Assembly: GCA_003521145.1 (NCBI GenBank) | Contig: DOTL01000043.1 | Span: forward strand, 1 to 22,626 | Reading direction: 5' to 3' | From: Streptococcus sp. | Lineage (GTDB): Bacteria > Bacillota > Bacilli > Lactobacillales > Streptococcaceae | Length of the DNA: 22,626 nucleotides | Shown here: positions 5,946 to 14,029 of the stretch, one piece after another | How the letters are laid out: the number at the start of each line of letters is the position of its first letter | How positions within the stretch are numbered: position 1 is the stretch's first letter | Notes under the pieces: model-generated | What the model was told of the DNA's origin: nothing | The model's input: only the letters and a program-made list of their open reading frames with translations | The model's database searches: none | Made by a program: the position numbers and the translations under genes

Positions 5946-7523
5946 ATGGCAAGTAAACGATTGAGACATGTGTTGAAGGTTTTCTCGTCAGTTGGTCTCC
6001 TTTCTTATCGTGAAAAACACCTTCCTCAAGACCAACAAACAACACCTGTCAAGCTCCGTCAAGCTTTCGAGCAATTGGGACCAAGTTTTGTTAAAATTGG
6101 GCAAATTCTATCGACACGCTCGGATCTTTTGTCAGAGGCCTATATCCGAGAATTATCAAAACTCCAAAGTAGTGTTCCTCCATTGAATAAAGAGGAGGTC
6201 ATGACTGCCATTAGGCAAGAATTGCCAACCGATCTTTCTAAGGTTTTCGTCGATTTTTCTAAAGAGCCTCTGGCCTCTGGGTCTGTCGCTCAGACCCATC
6301 GAGCAAGGTTGTTATCTGGTCAGGAAGTGATTATAAAAATTCAGAGACCAGGTATTGATGATATCGTAAAGGAAGATATCCAGCTTCTTATTAAGCTTGC
6401 ACGGTATATACCCAAGCATTTTATCTCCATGGTCGATGTTCAAGAGGTCTTGGAAAATCTGCGTGAAACCCTAATCAAGGAACTTGATTTCAGGAATGAA
6501 GCAGAGGCCATGAAACGTTTTAGGGCTAACAATAAGAGAGTGGTTTGTCTGGGTGTTCCAGAGGTTTATGATGAATTCACGACACCTCATCTCATAGTCG
6601 AAGAGTACATCAATGGGATTCCGCTTAATCATTATAGTCAACTGCTTGAAGCTGGTTATGACTTGGAAGATGTAGGCAAGAAGCTTATGCTGTCGTTTAT
6701 CAAGCAAGTCTTCAAAGATGGTTATTTTCATGGCGATCCTCATCCTGGAAATCTGTTGGTACGTGATGGCAAGATTTATTTCATTGATTTTGGGATTATG
6801 GGTGAGTTGGAAGTGGGGATGCGTTCGTCCTTAAATGATATCCTATACAGTTTTACCGCACAAGATGTTGACGGCATGACCAAGGCAATCCTATCAATCA
6901 CCCAGTTTGATAATGGTCTAAATAGTGCAGTTCTAAGTCAGGATGTGGAGCAGATGTTGGACCGTTATTCTGGTGTAGACATAGGAAGTTTGTCGATGAC
7001 AGATTTGTTTGAAGATTTGCTGGCTGTTTTCCATAAGAATCATCTTAAAGCCTCTTCTCAAATCACTATTTTGGAGAAGGCTTCGCTTGAAATTGAAGGT
7101 ATTTTTCGAGAATTTGCACCAAATATTGATTTTATGACCCTGGCCAAGGATTACTTCCTAGAGAATATGGGGCCGGATATGCTTAAGCAGGCCTTAAATA
7201 AAGAGACTATCTTGATTGAGCTCTTTTACCTGCTTCGCAATGGGAAAAATATTCCACGCCATCTTTATCAGCTTTTGGAGCAGATTTTAAACGGACGAAT
7301 CGTGCTTAACCATGATTTTATTAACTTTTCTGGTAGGGTTAAAGTCTTTGAGAAAGTTTTAAATAACATGGTTTTAGCCTTGCTGACATTAGCATTTCTT
7401 CTGTCTGGTGCTCTTTTGTCCAATCAATCAGATTTTCAAAATCTTGCTTGGCTTTTTCTTGGACTTGGAACTGTCCTAGCTTTAGTTACTGTAGGTCGTA
7501 TAATATTTAAGAAAAAAGGATAA
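5946..7523 (+). CDS. ABC1/UbiB (AarF, COQ8-like) atypical kinase family protein
   Basis: This 525-residue protein carries all family motifs in order: K-x-G-Q (V-K-I-G-Q, near residue 52), the A-S-G-S-V-A-Q loop near 111, the ATP-site Lys in I-I-K-I-Q-R-P-G near 131, E-L-D-F-R-N-E-A near 181, H-G-D-P-H-P-G-N near 263 and the metal-binding D-F-G near 280. Two C-terminal hydrophobic segments (about 470-490 and 498-518) should anchor it in the membrane. UbiB/COQ8 proteins use ATP to support quinone biosynthesis and lipid handling. Fermentative streptococci such as S. thermophilus are not expected to make quinones, so the substrate here is probably a lipid or unknown. AAGGGG precedes the ATG, and the next gene starts 3 bases after the stop. 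Confidence 0.9.
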   Translation: MASKRLRHVLKVFSSVGLLSYREKHLPQDQQTTPVKLRQAFEQLGPSFVKIGQILSTRSDLLSEAYIRELSKLQSSVPPLNKEEVMTAIRQELPTDLSKVFVDFSKEPLASGSVAQTHRARLLSGQEVIIKIQRPGIDDIVKEDIQLLIKLARYIPKHFISMVDVQEVLENLRETLIKELDFRNEAEAMKRFRANNKRVVCLGVPEVYDEFTTPHLIVEEYINGIPLNHYSQLLEAGYDLEDVGKKLMLSFIKQVFKDGYFHGDPHPGNLLVRDGKIYFIDFGIMGELEVGMRSSLNDILYSFTAQDVDGMTKAILSITQFDNGLNSAVLSQDVEQMLDRYSGVDIGSLSMTDLFEDLLAVFHKNHLKASSQITILEKASLEIEGIFREFAPNIDFMTLAKDYFLENMGPDMLKQALNKETILIELFYLLRNGKNIPRHLYQLLEQILNGRIVLNHDFINFSGRVKVFEKVLNNMVLALLTLAFLLSGALLSNQSDFQNLAWLFLGLGTVLALVTVGRIIFKKKG

Positions 7524-7526
7524 GGT

Positions 7527-8146
7527 ATGATTGAAACAACTAGGCCTGAGCTTGTGGCCTATCAAAAAGAGCGTTTAGCTAAATTTGTAAGTGAAAATCA
7601 AAAGTTAGACAAGGGCCAAATTGTTTTTGCGGGGGACTCCATCACGGAGTTTTTTGCATTGAAAAAGTACTTAGGTCGAGACTTTCCTTTGGTTAACCGC
7701 GGAGTTGCAGGAATAGACTCGGTTTGGCTTTTAGAACACCTTAAAGAGCAAATTTTAGATTTGGAACCCAGTAAATTGGTTATCTTGATTGGAATTAATG
7801 ACATTGGACGAGGTTACCCCATTCAAGATGTTGTCAATCGTATTTCCGATATTATTATGACAATTCGACAAGAATCTCTATATACAGAAATCTATTTGCT
7901 AAGTATCTTTCCTGTCAGTGAAAGATTGGAACATGCCTCGAATGTTAAAATTCGAAACAATGCTACTGTAGGTGAACTTAATCAACAACATAAGTCCTAC
8001 CTGGTGTGACTTATGTTGATTTGTTTGATTACCTTACAGATGCTCAAGGACAGTTAAATGCCAACTACACAACTGATGGTTTGCACTTGAATCCACAAGC
8101 TTATCAGGTCATAGCAGAACCAATTATAAAGGAGATTTTAGAATGA
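7527..8146 (+). pseudogene. SGNH/GDSL hydrolase gene with a late frameshift
   Basis: The N-terminal 150 residues carry the SGNH blocks: F-A-G-D-S-I-T with the nucleophile Ser (block I), N-R-G-V-A-G (block II) and I-G-I-N-D-I-G (block III, Asn). Near 8000 one base is missing (most simply a C before CTGGTG), so the frame ends at 8009 after 160 residues. In the next frame the protein continues G-V-T-Y-V-D-L-F-D-Y-L and D-G-L-H-L-N-P-Q-A-Y (block V, catalytic Asp and His) to a stop at 8144-8146. The restored length is 206 residues, normal for a lysophospholipase or acyl-hydrolase. The break removes Asp and His, so the product should be inactive. The start lies 3 bases after the UbiB-like stop, and the restored stop overlaps the patatin start (ATGA). 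Confidence 0.88.
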
Positions 8147-8994
8147 AGATAGGCTTAGTCCTCGAAGGCGGTGGTATGCGTGGCTTATACACAGCTGGAG
8201 TTTTAGACGCTTTTTTAGAAGCAGGGATTAAGGTGGATGGTGTTGTTTCGGTATCTGCTGGAGCGCTTTTCGGTGTCAATTATCTCTCTAACCAACCCAA
8301 AAGAGCTCTTCGCTATAACAAGCGATTCATGGGAGACCGTCGTTACATGAGTTTTTGGTCATGGTTGACAACCGGTAACTTCGTTAATAAGGAGTTCTCC
8401 TATTATAAGATTCCTATGGAGTTAGATGTTTTTGATCAGGACGCTTTTGCTGAGTCGGGTGTTCCCTTCTATGTGGTCGCTACAGATATTAAGACGGGAA
8501 AACCAGACTATATTAAGATTGATCATGTTTTTGAGCAGATGGAAGCCCTTCGTGCCAGTTCTGCCCTACCTCTGGTTTCTGAAATAGTCGAGTACAAGGG
8601 CAAACGCTACATGGATGGTGGTCTGGCTGATAGTCTTCCTATTGATTTCATGGAAAATATGGGATTTGACAAACTTATTGTAGTTTTGACACGTCCTAAG
8701 GGTTATCGAAAACATCCTTCTAAAACTAGCAAGCGCATCTACAAACTCTTTTACCGCAAGTATCCTGAATTTGTTGAGGTTGCTTCAAATCGACATATTC
8801 ACTACAATAAGAGCATTGAGAAGATTGAGACTTTGGAAAAATCTGGAAAAGTCTATGCCATTCGTCCAGAGCATGCGCTTGAAGTTGGTAGATTGGAAAA
8901 GGACCCAGAAAAGTTCGAAGCCATTTATCAAGAAGGATTGAAACAAATGCGTAATGATATGACCAATCTCAAAATATTTCTTGGAGATAACTAA
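8143..8994 (+). CDS. Patatin-like phospholipase family protein (YjjU/RssA type)
   Basis: The 283-residue protein shows the patatin fold signatures: the oxyanion loop G-G-G-M-R-G at 9-14, the nucleophile Ser38 in S-V-S-A-G (36-40, with Ser in place of the usual first Gly of G-x-S-x-G), and the catalytic Asp158 in D-G-G (158-160). These enzymes use a Ser-Asp dyad to hydrolyse acyl esters of lipids. It lacks a signal peptide and is presumably cytoplasmic or peripheral to the membrane. The C-terminal 100 residues (after about 185) match the basic tail common in bacterial YjjU-like proteins. The ATG overlaps the end of the SGNH gene, which indicates translational coupling in the phasin-UbiB operon. 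A terminator follows directly. Confidence 0.88.
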   Translation: MKIGLVLEGGGMRGLYTAGVLDAFLEAGIKVDGVVSVSAGALFGVNYLSNQPKRALRYNKRFMGDRRYMSFWSWLTTGNFVNKEFSYYKIPMELDVFDQDAFAESGVPFYVVATDIKTGKPDYIKIDHVFEQMEALRASSALPLVSEIVEYKGKRYMDGGLADSLPIDFMENMGFDKLIVVLTRPKGYRKHPSKTSKRIYKLFYRKYPEFVEVASNRHIHYNKSIEKIETLEKSGKVYAIRPEHALEVGRLEKDPEKFEAIYQEGLKQMRNDMTNLKIFLGDN

Positions 8995-9020
8995 AAGCGT
9001 GCTTTTCTGAGCACGTTTTT
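8993..9020. terminator. Bidirectional terminator between convergent genes
   Basis: AAAAGCGTGC (8993-9000 plus 9001-9002) pairs with GCACGTTTTT (9011-9020) around an 8-base loop, with one G-U pair. T5 follows on the plus strand and A4 precedes, so it can serve the patatin gene and the convergent carboxypeptidase pseudogene. Confidence 0.85.
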
Positions 9021-9033
9021 CTTAGTTATTCAT

Positions 9034-10369
9034 TTATCGTGCTTGACGACGTTCGTTGAATTTTTGATATCGCTTTTTTTCATTGTTGAAAATCAGGTAG
9101 ATAACGTAAATTGGTAACAGTAGGAAGCAGAACAAAGCAAAATTTTTCATAGATGCTTTATGATTACTTGTCTGTTTATTCTTTTGATCAAAAGAATAAA
9201 GGAAGAAGCCAGCTTTAGTATCTTTGACTGAGGTTGGTTTGATATTAGGCGATACTGTTTTCAGGCCGTTATCAATGACGATTTGGTCATCTTTTACAGA
9301 GATTTTTGGTTCTTGGCCTTTTTTGACTGTGGCGTAGACATCATTTTCGACATTATATTTTTTACCAGCGATCTCTTGTTCACCTTTGCTAAGGACTTTC
9401 TTGTAAGAGAAATCTTTATACATTTTCTCAACCAGAGCATTACCAAAGGTATGGCGTGGCGGATTTCTTCACCAGTTTGATCTGACCAGTCCCCTGACCC
9501 CATGATAAGAGCAATCATTCGCTGATTGCTATGCTTGATGGTATCAATATAGTTGAAAGCGCCTTCTGGGCTAGACCCTGTCTTCGAGCCATCTACCCCC
9601 TTGAGACCATAATCAGCACCAGGAATTGAATAGTTGTAGGTTTCAAAAGTTTCTTCGTAAGGTGTTCCCTCTTTAACAGCTACAACAGGTTTGCTAGTGT
9701 ATTTAAGAATATCAGGATACTTTTTGATAAAGTTATATGTCATGATGACAAAATCACGCGCAGTCGTTTGATTGCTCTGATTGTTATCATAACGTTGAGG
9801 GCTGTAGTAACCTTTGAAGGCTACCGCAGCTGCACCTGAGGCGTTAAACCATTTGGTATTGGTCATATACCTAATTCTTTGGAATTTTCATTCATCATGT
9901 CTAGCCATTTATCAGGATCATTATTGGTCAAGTAGTTGGCTAGCATCACAGTTGTAACGTTAGAGGATGGCACCGACGTCATGGTAATGAGCTCAGAAAC
10001 TGCTTAGTCAACACCAGCAACAATCTTGTTGTTGGAGATTTCATAAATATCGGTAATAGCTTGGTCTGTAGGAGTAGGTGTAATAACAGTTTCTTCTGAA
10101 ATTTCTCCTTTGGACATGGTTTCGAAGACCAAATACAGCGTCATAGCCTTAGACATAGAGGCTGGGTCACGAAATTTCATCAGCATTCTCCTCCCAGAGA
10201 ACATCTCCGGTGGTTCCATCAATTAACAGAGTAGATTTAGGACGATAGGCCTCTGTTGCTTCAGTATGACCAGCAGCGCGTGTAATATCCATTAATTCAT
10301 CTGCACTAGACAAAGTAGGGCTAGGGCTAGACAAGCTGATAAAAGGATGGAAACAATTTTCTTTTTCAT
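9034..10369 (-). pseudogene. dacA: D-alanyl-D-alanine carboxypeptidase (PBP3-type) pseudogene
   Basis: Read across its breaks, this minus-strand gene encodes a low-molecular-mass penicillin-binding protein that would trim the pentapeptide of peptidoglycan. ATG 10369 follows AAAGGAG and opens a signal peptide (M-K-K-K-I-V-S-I-L-L-S-A). The catalytic motifs survive: S-M-S-K (S-x-x-K), S-S-N (S-x-N) and G-S-K-T-G (K-T-G). A C-terminal hydrophobic anchor (F-A-L-F-C-F-L-L-L-P-I-Y-V-I-Y-L-I-F) and a basic tail end the protein. Damage: a frameshift in the signal peptide near 10321, an extra T near 10174-10176, a nonsense TAA at 10004-10006, a 2-base AT duplication near 9865-9868 and another frame change near 9443-9452. 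At least five lesions rule out function. DacA loss usually alters wall cross-linking, so another carboxypeptidase probably exists elsewhere. Confidence 0.92.
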
Positions 10370-10606
10370 AATGCGTCTCCTTTATTTTATATAGGTTCTG
10401 TCATAGGCGGAACCCAGTTATATACTTAATAGAAATTGCGTATCAATCAAAATTAAAAAACAAATTTAATAGTGATAAACACCTCCATTATACCGTATAA
10501 AATACTTAGTTTCCGAAATATTTTATATTTTAATACATTTTTTAGAATCTACAGTGGTTTAAAAATCACATACTTTTGATAATAAAAAAACAAGCTGATT
10601 TGCTCG
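10370..10606 (-). promoter_or_regulatory. Promoter region of the carboxypeptidase pseudogene
   Basis: A minus-strand TATAAT lies at 10492-10487, about 120 bases before the start codon, without a good -35. A hairpin GGTTC/GAACC (10394-10414) sits in the leader. The remainder is AT-rich with no ORF. The right end contains the terminator of mntE. Confidence 0.4.
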
Positions 10607-10607
10607 T
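10584..10607 (-). terminator. Terminator of mntE
   Basis: On the minus strand ACGAGC (10607-10602) pairs with GCTTGT (10595-10590), followed by a run of seven T. The stem overlaps the last base of the stop codon. Confidence 0.8.
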
Positions 10608-11803
10608 TACTCTTTATCTTTTATAGCTGTAACTTGATGGTAAATCATAAACCATGTCTCATTTCGGCACCAGATGCTGGTATGGAAATTTCCTCCCAGT
10701 TCGTAACTAATTAATTTAGTTTTTTGACTGATGGATGTCATCTTAAACTTGTCAAAGTTATTGAGAAGCGGTTGATGATTAGCAATGACGTCTTCCCGGT
10801 TCTGACGATGGCCGTTTTCATCAATCAAAAAGAAATCGGGTGCTAAGAGGTTTTCGTAGTCTGGAATCTTTGATAAGATAATCTTTTCATTCCGAATGAG
10901 TTTGCGAAGGACATTCCCATAAATTTCGTCCTCAGGAATTGCAGCAGGCTCTACATGGACATCAGTGTCATAGACAGAGAAACGCTTGCTGAGGACCTCC
11001 TCGATTTGTTCGGTAATGGCATGACTCTCGTAAACAGAGAGGTCGGGATTCATCTCTACCACAATATCAAGATAGACGTTGCTACCATAAGAACGGCCAC
11101 GTTGCTTCTTAACCTTAGTTACTTTCGGAATCTCAAGAATCGCTTTTTCATAGGCTTTGAGGTTTCTCTCATCGAAACCGTCTGACAAACTAAAGGTTGC
11201 TTTCATGAAGATATCATAGGCCGTCTTTAGAATGAAGAAAGTAATGATAATAGCAGTAATATAGTCAATAATCGTAAGGTTGAAGGATGCTGCAACAATG
11301 GCGATTGACGTTCCAATAGAAGTTACAGCATCGGAGAGATTGTCCTTAGCAGCTGCAATCAAGGCGCTGGATTTCAGTTTTTTAGCAAGTCTTTTATTGT
11401 ATAAGTAAACGCCACACATGACGAGAGCAGATAGGACACCGACAATGGCACCAAGAGGATCGACGACAGTTTCTTCTCTTAAAAAAATCTTTTGGACTGT
11501 TTGAATGAGGACTTGGAAGCCCACCACGAACATGATAAAGGAAGTGACTAGGCTTGATAAGTCTTCAATCTTCCAATGACCAAACCTATGATCTGCATCA
11601 GCAGGTTGACTAGCTAGGTGCAAACCAATGAGTAGGGCCACGTTCCCTAAAATATCTGACAAGTTATTAAAACCATCGGCAATCAAAGAGCTAACGTTTA
11701 AAAAGTGTCCTGCTAGAAGCTTTGCAATGGTAAGAAGAAGGTAGGCAGCAATACTGACAATGGGACCTCGTCTGGCTGCTCTTAAATTTTCATACGTAGT
11801 CAT
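10607..11803 (-). CDS. mntE: Manganese efflux protein, cation diffusion facilitator family
   Basis: This 398-residue CDF transporter has six membrane segments in the first 215 residues. Metal-site residues are N46-x-x-x-D50 in TM2 (D-G-F-N-N-L-S-D) and D154-x-x-x-D158 in TM5 (K-D-N-L-S-D). Asn in place of His in the TM2 site fits the Mn-type branch rather than the zinc branch. A cytoplasmic dimerisation domain follows (about 216-295, with D-T-D-V-H-V-E-P). The last 100 residues form an extra domain that resembles an NTF2/SnoaL fold and is also found on streptococcal MntE as I recall it. The role is export of excess Mn(II), using the proton gradient. The gene is monocistronic and divergent from ung. 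Confidence 0.85.
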   Translation of the reverse strand: MTTYENLRAARRGPIVSIAAYLLLTIAKLLAGHFLNVSSLIADGFNNLSDILGNVALLIGLHLASQPADADHRFGHWKIEDLSSLVTSFIMFVVGFQVLIQTVQKIFLREETVVDPLGAIVGVLSALVMCGVYLYNKRLAKKLKSSALIAAAKDNLSDAVTSIGTSIAIVAASFNLTIIDYITAIIITFFILKTAYDIFMKATFSLSDGFDERNLKAYEKAILEIPKVTKVKKQRGRSYGSNVYLDIVVEMNPDLSVYESHAITEQIEEVLSKRFSVYDTDVHVEPAAIPEDEIYGNVLRKLIRNEKIILSKIPDYENLLAPDFFLIDENGHRQNREDVIANHQPLLNNFDKFKMTSISQKTKLISYELGGNFHTSIWCRNETWFMIYHQVTAIKDKE

Positions 11804-12015
11804 AGGGTTACCTTTTCTGTTAAAATATAAGTTTAAATTATAGCATAAAACTATAACGAGTTAAAGTTGTAAGCCCTTTAAACTTGTGGAGTGACGCATT
11901 TTTAAAACTTTATAGAAAACACCTTGTAATCAGGGTGCTTTTTCAGTATTTTCCGAATATTCCCTACAAATTATGTTATAATTTAGGGTGTAAAATAGTC
12001 TAAAAAGAGGTTTTT
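11804..12015. promoter_or_regulatory. Divergent mntE/ung intergenic region with ung promoter
   Basis: A stem-loop CACCTT (11920-11925)/AGGGTG (11932-11937) runs into CTTTTT and looks like a small terminator, although no plus-strand gene lies before it. It could end a short transcript or attenuate read-through. For ung, an extended -10 (TG-T-TATAAT, 11974-11982) lies 33 bases before the start codon; the -35 is poor, as is common with TGn promoters. AGAGG at 12005-12009 is the ribosome binding site. Confidence 0.6.
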
Positions 12016-12669
12016 ATGGAACATTCGACATGGCACAAGCTTCTGAAAAAGGAACTGCCGGATCATTATTTTTCAAAGATAAATCAGTTTATGGACCAGG
12101 TTTATAGCCAGGGGACGGTTTATCCGCCACGTGACAAGGTTTTTAATGCCTTGTTGGAGACTCCATTTGAAGAAGTGCAGGTGGTAATTCTTGGTCAGGA
12201 TCCTTATCATGGGCCTTATCAAGCACAGGGACTATCCTTCTCAGTGCCTGATAGCCTTGCTGCTCCCCCATCTTTGAAAAATATTCTCAAGGAGTTAGAG
12301 GAAGATTTGGGTCCTAGGTCCTTTCATGATTTAACGTCATGGGCAAAGCAGGGGGTGCTTTTGCTTAATGCCTGTCTGACGGTTCCAGCTGGTCAAGCAA
12401 ATGGGCATGCTGGTCAGGTTTGGGAACCTTTTACAGATGCTGTGATTAAGGTCCTCAATCAAAAGGATACTCCTGTTGTCTTTATACTTTGGGGTGGTTA
12501 TGCTCGTAAGAAGAAGGCGCTGGTGACCAATCCTAAGCATGCCATTATTGAGAGTGCCCATCCAAGTCCCTTGTCGGCCTATCGTGGTTTTTTTGGCAGC
12601 AAGCCTTTTTCAAAAGCCAATGCCTACCTTGTATCTCAAGGACAACCCCCAATTGATTGGTTGAAGTAA
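12016..12669 (+). CDS. ung: Uracil-DNA glycosylase
   Basis: This 217-residue family-1 UDG excises uracil from DNA at the start of base-excision repair. The water-activating loop G-Q-D-P-Y-H-G is at 60-66 (catalytic Asp62), and the uracil-binding and DNA-intercalation loop H-P-S-P-L-S-A-Y-R-G is at 182-191 (catalytic His182). The length is typical for the family and the gene is intact. It is followed 19 bases later by pyrC, so the two probably share a transcript, an order I also recall from other streptococci. Confidence 0.97.
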   Translation: MEHSTWHKLLKKELPDHYFSKINQFMDQVYSQGTVYPPRDKVFNALLETPFEEVQVVILGQDPYHGPYQAQGLSFSVPDSLAAPPSLKNILKELEEDLGPRSFHDLTSWAKQGVLLLNACLTVPAGQANGHAGQVWEPFTDAVIKVLNQKDTPVVFILWGGYARKKKALVTNPKHAIIESAHPSPLSAYRGFFGSKPFSKANAYLVSQGQPPIDWLK

Positions 12670-12688
12670 AATAGAAAGTTGGAAGATT

Positions 12689-13957
12689 ATGTTACTGATT
12701 AAAAATGGTCGTGTTGTTGACCCTAAATCTGATTTGGACACGCAAGCCGATGTTCTTGTGGACGGAAAAAAAGTCGTTAAAATTGCTGAAAATATCGATG
12801 CGGGGGATGCCCAAGTTATCGATGCGACTGGTCTTGTGGTTGCTCCTGGTTTGGTGGATATCCATGTTCACTTCCGTGAGCCAGGTCAAACCCATAAGGA
12901 AGACATTCATACGGGTGCCTTGGCAGCGGCTGCAGGTGGTTTTACAACAGTTGTGATGATGGCTAATACGAATCCAACGATTTCAGACAAGGAAACTTTG
13001 AAAGAGGTCTTGACTTCAGCAGCTAAGGAAAATATCCATGTTAAGTCTGTTGCGACTATTACAAAGAACTTTGATGGTGAAAACATCACTGATTTCAAGG
13101 GTTTGCTTGAAGCAGGTGCTGTTGGATTCTCAGATGACGGTATTCCATTGACCAATGCTGGGATTGTCAAAAAAGCCATGGAGCTAGCTAAGGAGAATAA
13201 TACCTTTATCAGTCTTCACGAGGAGGATCCAGATCTTAATGGTATTCTCGGTTTCAATGAAAATATTGCTAAAAAAGAATTTCATATTTGTGGGGCAACA
13301 GGTGTAGCTGAGTACAGTATGATTGCGCGTGATGTTATGATTGCTTATGATACACAAGCACATATTCATATTCAACACTTGTCAAAAGCTGAATCTGTAA
13401 AAGTAGTTGAATTTGCTCAAAAACTTGGAGCGCAGGTTACTGCCGAAGTGGCACCTCAGCATTTCTCTAAGACTGAAGACCTCTTGCTCTCAAAAGGTGC
13501 TAATGCCAAGATGAACCCACCACTTCGTTTGGAATCTGACCGTCAGGCCGTCATCGAAGGGTTGAAATCTGGGGTCATCTCAGTCATTGCCACGGATCAT
13601 GCGCCACACCATGCCGATGAAAAGAATGTCGATGATGTAACTAAAGCACCATCAGGAATGACTGGTCTTGAAACGTCTCTATCTCTTGGATTGACCTACT
13701 TGGTTGAAGCAGGTCACCTAAGCTTGACGGAACTCTTGAAAGTAATGACTAGTAACCCATCTGATCTTTATGGCTTCGATGCTGGTTACTTGGCTGAAAA
13801 TGGACCAGCTGACCTTGTGATATTTGCAGACAAGGAAAAACGTCAGGTCACAGCAGACTTTAAGTCTAAAGCAGCCAATTCACCTTTTGTAGGTGAAGAG
13901 CTTACGGGCAGTGTTAAATACACTATCTGTGATGGTGAGATTGTTTATCAAGCCTAA
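12689..13957 (+). CDS. pyrC: Dihydroorotase
   Basis: This 422-residue class I dihydroorotase catalyses ring closure of carbamoyl aspartate in pyrimidine synthesis. Near the N-terminus D-I-H-V-H-F-R-E-P-G (57-66) gives the metal-binding H-x-H pair and the substrate Arg63. A-T-D-H-A-P-H-H near residue 303 supplies the catalytic Asp. It is an amidohydrolase with two zinc ions in the TIM barrel. GGAAG precedes the ATG. I see no PyrR-type attenuator before it; it appears to be read from the ung promoter. Confidence 0.96.
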   Translation: MLLIKNGRVVDPKSDLDTQADVLVDGKKVVKIAENIDAGDAQVIDATGLVVAPGLVDIHVHFREPGQTHKEDIHTGALAAAAGGFTTVVMMANTNPTISDKETLKEVLTSAAKENIHVKSVATITKNFDGENITDFKGLLEAGAVGFSDDGIPLTNAGIVKKAMELAKENNTFISLHEEDPDLNGILGFNENIAKKEFHICGATGVAEYSMIARDVMIAYDTQAHIHIQHLSKAESVKVVEFAQKLGAQVTAEVAPQHFSKTEDLLLSKGANAKMNPPLRLESDRQAVIEGLKSGVISVIATDHAPHHADEKNVDDVTKAPSGMTGLETSLSLGLTYLVEAGHLSLTELLKVMTSNPSDLYGFDAGYLAENGPADLVIFADKEKRQVTADFKSKAANSPFVGEELTGSVKYTICDGEIVYQA

Positions 13958-14029
13958 ATAGTGAATCAGTGCAGGGCACATCGAGATACTTGGTGTTGCA
14001 GCTGCTTTTTTAGTCCTTGAAGGAGCAAA

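Noticed and set aside
9283..9480. Plus-strand ORF of 65 residues within the carboxypeptidase pseudogene
   Set aside because: The minus strand carries clear PBP sequence here; this is a shadow frame.
10394..10414. GGTTC/GAACC repeat in the carboxypeptidase leader as an ISS1 end
   Set aside because: Only the first seven bases resemble the ISS1 end; the remainder does not match.
13958..14029. Possible terminator or attenuator between pyrC and the DUF2207 gene
   Set aside because: GCAGCTGC before T6 is a palindrome with no loop and gives only a very weak stem. Not strong enough to list separately.
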